Below, in pieces: positions 63,262 through 64,000 of a DNA stretch of 64,000 nucleotides. Position 1 is the stretch's first letter. The number at the start of each line of letters is the position of its first letter. Location of the stretch: the NCBI RefSeq assembly GCF_001579805.1, contig NZ_CP014546.1, positions 2,976,001-3,040,000 of the forward strand, read 5' to 3'. Below the pieces are notes generated by a model that did not search any database, had not been told where the DNA came from, and worked only from the letters and a program-made list of their open reading frames with translations. This stretch comes from Pseudomonas azotoformans. GTDB taxonomy: Bacteria > Pseudomonadota > Gammaproteobacteria > Pseudomonadales > Pseudomonadaceae. The translations under genes were made by a program, and so were the position numbers.

Positions 63262-64000
63262 ATGAATCAGCCTTCTGTCGGTTCCACGTTGGACGTCCAG
63301 TCCTTCATCAACGCCCAGCCCCTGTCACGTTATCAGTGGCGCGTGGTGATCCTGTGTTTCCTGATCGTTTTCCTCGACGGCCTCGACACCGCTGCCATGG
63401 GCTTTATCGCACCGGCACTGTCCCAGGACTGGGGCATTGATCGCGCCAGCCTCGGCCCGGTGATGAGCGCTGCGTTGATCGGCATGGTGTTTGGTGCCCT
63501 CGGTTCCGGCCCGTTGGCCGACCGCTTTGGCCGTAAAGTGGTGCTGGTGGGCGCGGTGCTGGTGTTTGGCGCGTTCAGCTTGGCCTCCGCTTACAGCAGC
63601 AACGTCGATCAGTTGCTGGTGCTGCGTTTTCTCACCGGGCTTGGCCTGGGCGCCGGCATGCCGAATGCCACGACGCTGCTGTCCGAATACACACCGGAAC
63701 GCCACAAATCATTGCTGGTGACCAGCATGTTCTGCGGCTTCAACCTGGGCATGGCCGGTGGCGGGTTTATCTCGGCCAAGCTGATCCCGGCGTTCGGCTG
63801 GCATGCCTTGCTGCTGATCGGCGGCATCCTGCCATTGATTCTGGTGGTGGTGCTGATGCTGTGGCTGCCGGAGTCGGCGCGCTACCTAGTGGTGCGCAAC
63901 CGGGGCACCGACAAGGTGCGCAAAACCCTCTCGCCCATCGAACCCAGCATCGTCGCCCAAGCCAGCAGCTTCAGCGTGCCCGAGCAAAAAACCGTCAAGG
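63262..64000 (+). CDS. pcaK: 4-hydroxybenzoate/protocatechuate MFS transporter PcaK (5' part)
   Basis: The first ~246 codons, running off the right edge. From MNQPSVGSTLDVQSFINAQPL the sequence has membrane spans with VVILCFLIVFLDGLDTAAMGFIAPAL (the DGxD motif essential in PcaK), GPLADRFGRKVVLVGAV (the loop 2-3 motif) and RFLTGLGLGAGMPNATTLLSEY. These mark the aromatic-acid:H+ symporter group. The position straight after pcaR fits pcaRKF. Confidence 0.93.
   Translation, partial: MNQPSVGSTLDVQSFINAQPLSRYQWRVVILCFLIVFLDGLDTAAMGFIAPALSQDWGIDRASLGPVMSAALIGMVFGALGSGPLADRFGRKVVLVGAVLVFGAFSLASAYSSNVDQLLVLRFLTGLGLGAGMPNATTLLSEYTPERHKSLLVTSMFCGFNLGMAGGGFISAKLIPAFGWHALLLIGGILPLILVVVLMLWLPESARYLVVRNRGTDKVRKTLSPIEPSIVAQASSFSVPEQKTVK

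Overview
The window is a high-GC chromosomal segment from a Pseudomonas of the P. fluorescens group. I infer this from the P. aeruginosa-like aotJQMO and bra (liv) transporter operons, the QuiP, PiuA/PiuC and PcaR/PcaK orthologues, and the fluorescens-type REP/REPIN repeats (core GCGGGCTTGCTCGCGA). There is no rRNA, tRNA, insertion sequence, prophage or CRISPR array. Nearly all of it reads as ordinary, tightly packed core genome.

Layout. 1-2.4 kb: arginine/ornithine ABC transporter (aotJ-aotQ-aotM-aotO, cut at the left edge). 2.6-5.2 kb: ATP-dependent DNA ligase with its partner MBL exonuclease, but without the Lhr helicase and PdeM nuclease that usually accompany them. 5.3-8.5 kb: QuiP-like acylase lipoprotein with a changed active site, and a Nu-class GST. 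8.6-17 kb: iron-uptake locus, with a five-gene piuA-piuC-binding protein-permease-ATPase operon behind a Fur box, divergent from a two-component system whose kinase ends inside a REP element. 17-18.7 kb: four-gene cluster with two SEC-C proteins, one very His-rich. 18.9-30.3 kb: OmpA-type and collagen-like envelope proteins, CopD protein, dinG, a secreted GH50-like hydrolase, EstB-type esterase, an OmpA lipoprotein with WW repeats and a histone-like tail, pdxH, a glycine-zipper lipoprotein, and a terminator-bounded 32-codon gene next to a 22-bp direct repeat. 30.3-36.9 kb: nhaA, a Cds1-like PLP enzyme, a frameshifted flavoprotein, a lipoprotein, an atypical SDR and a LysR regulator. 36.9-39.5 kb: bufferin-type copper-defence RiPP operon (bufA-bufB-bufC-doxX) with a candidate ECF promoter. 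39.5-44.5 kb: branched-chain amino acid transporter braC-livHMGF with internal and final terminators. 45.5-47.7 kb: an orphan tubulin/FtsZ-superfamily GTPase. 47.9-59 kb: MHYT-GGDEF-EAL protein, YkgJ protein, MFS transporter, rapA, aminotransferase/RidA/LysR group and a lipocalin-like protein. 59-61.2 kb: a small cbb3 oxidase subunit gene (ccoM) behind an ANR box, and a frameshifted PiT phosphate transporter. 61.5-64 kb: pcaR and pcaK (protocatechuate/4-hydroxybenzoate catabolism), with repeated CGATAATCG operator motifs.

The two broken genes (flavoprotein and PiT transporter) each carry one extra G in the same GGGCCG context, so sequencing or assembly error is as likely as real mutation. The most interesting items are the orphan tubulin-like GTPase (45.5-47.7 kb), the bufferin operon with its candidate ECF promoter, the unnamed 32-aa ORF at 30.1 kb, ccoM with its ANR box, the QuiP homologue lacking the expected beta-chain His, and the WW-repeat/cationic-tail OmpA lipoprotein.
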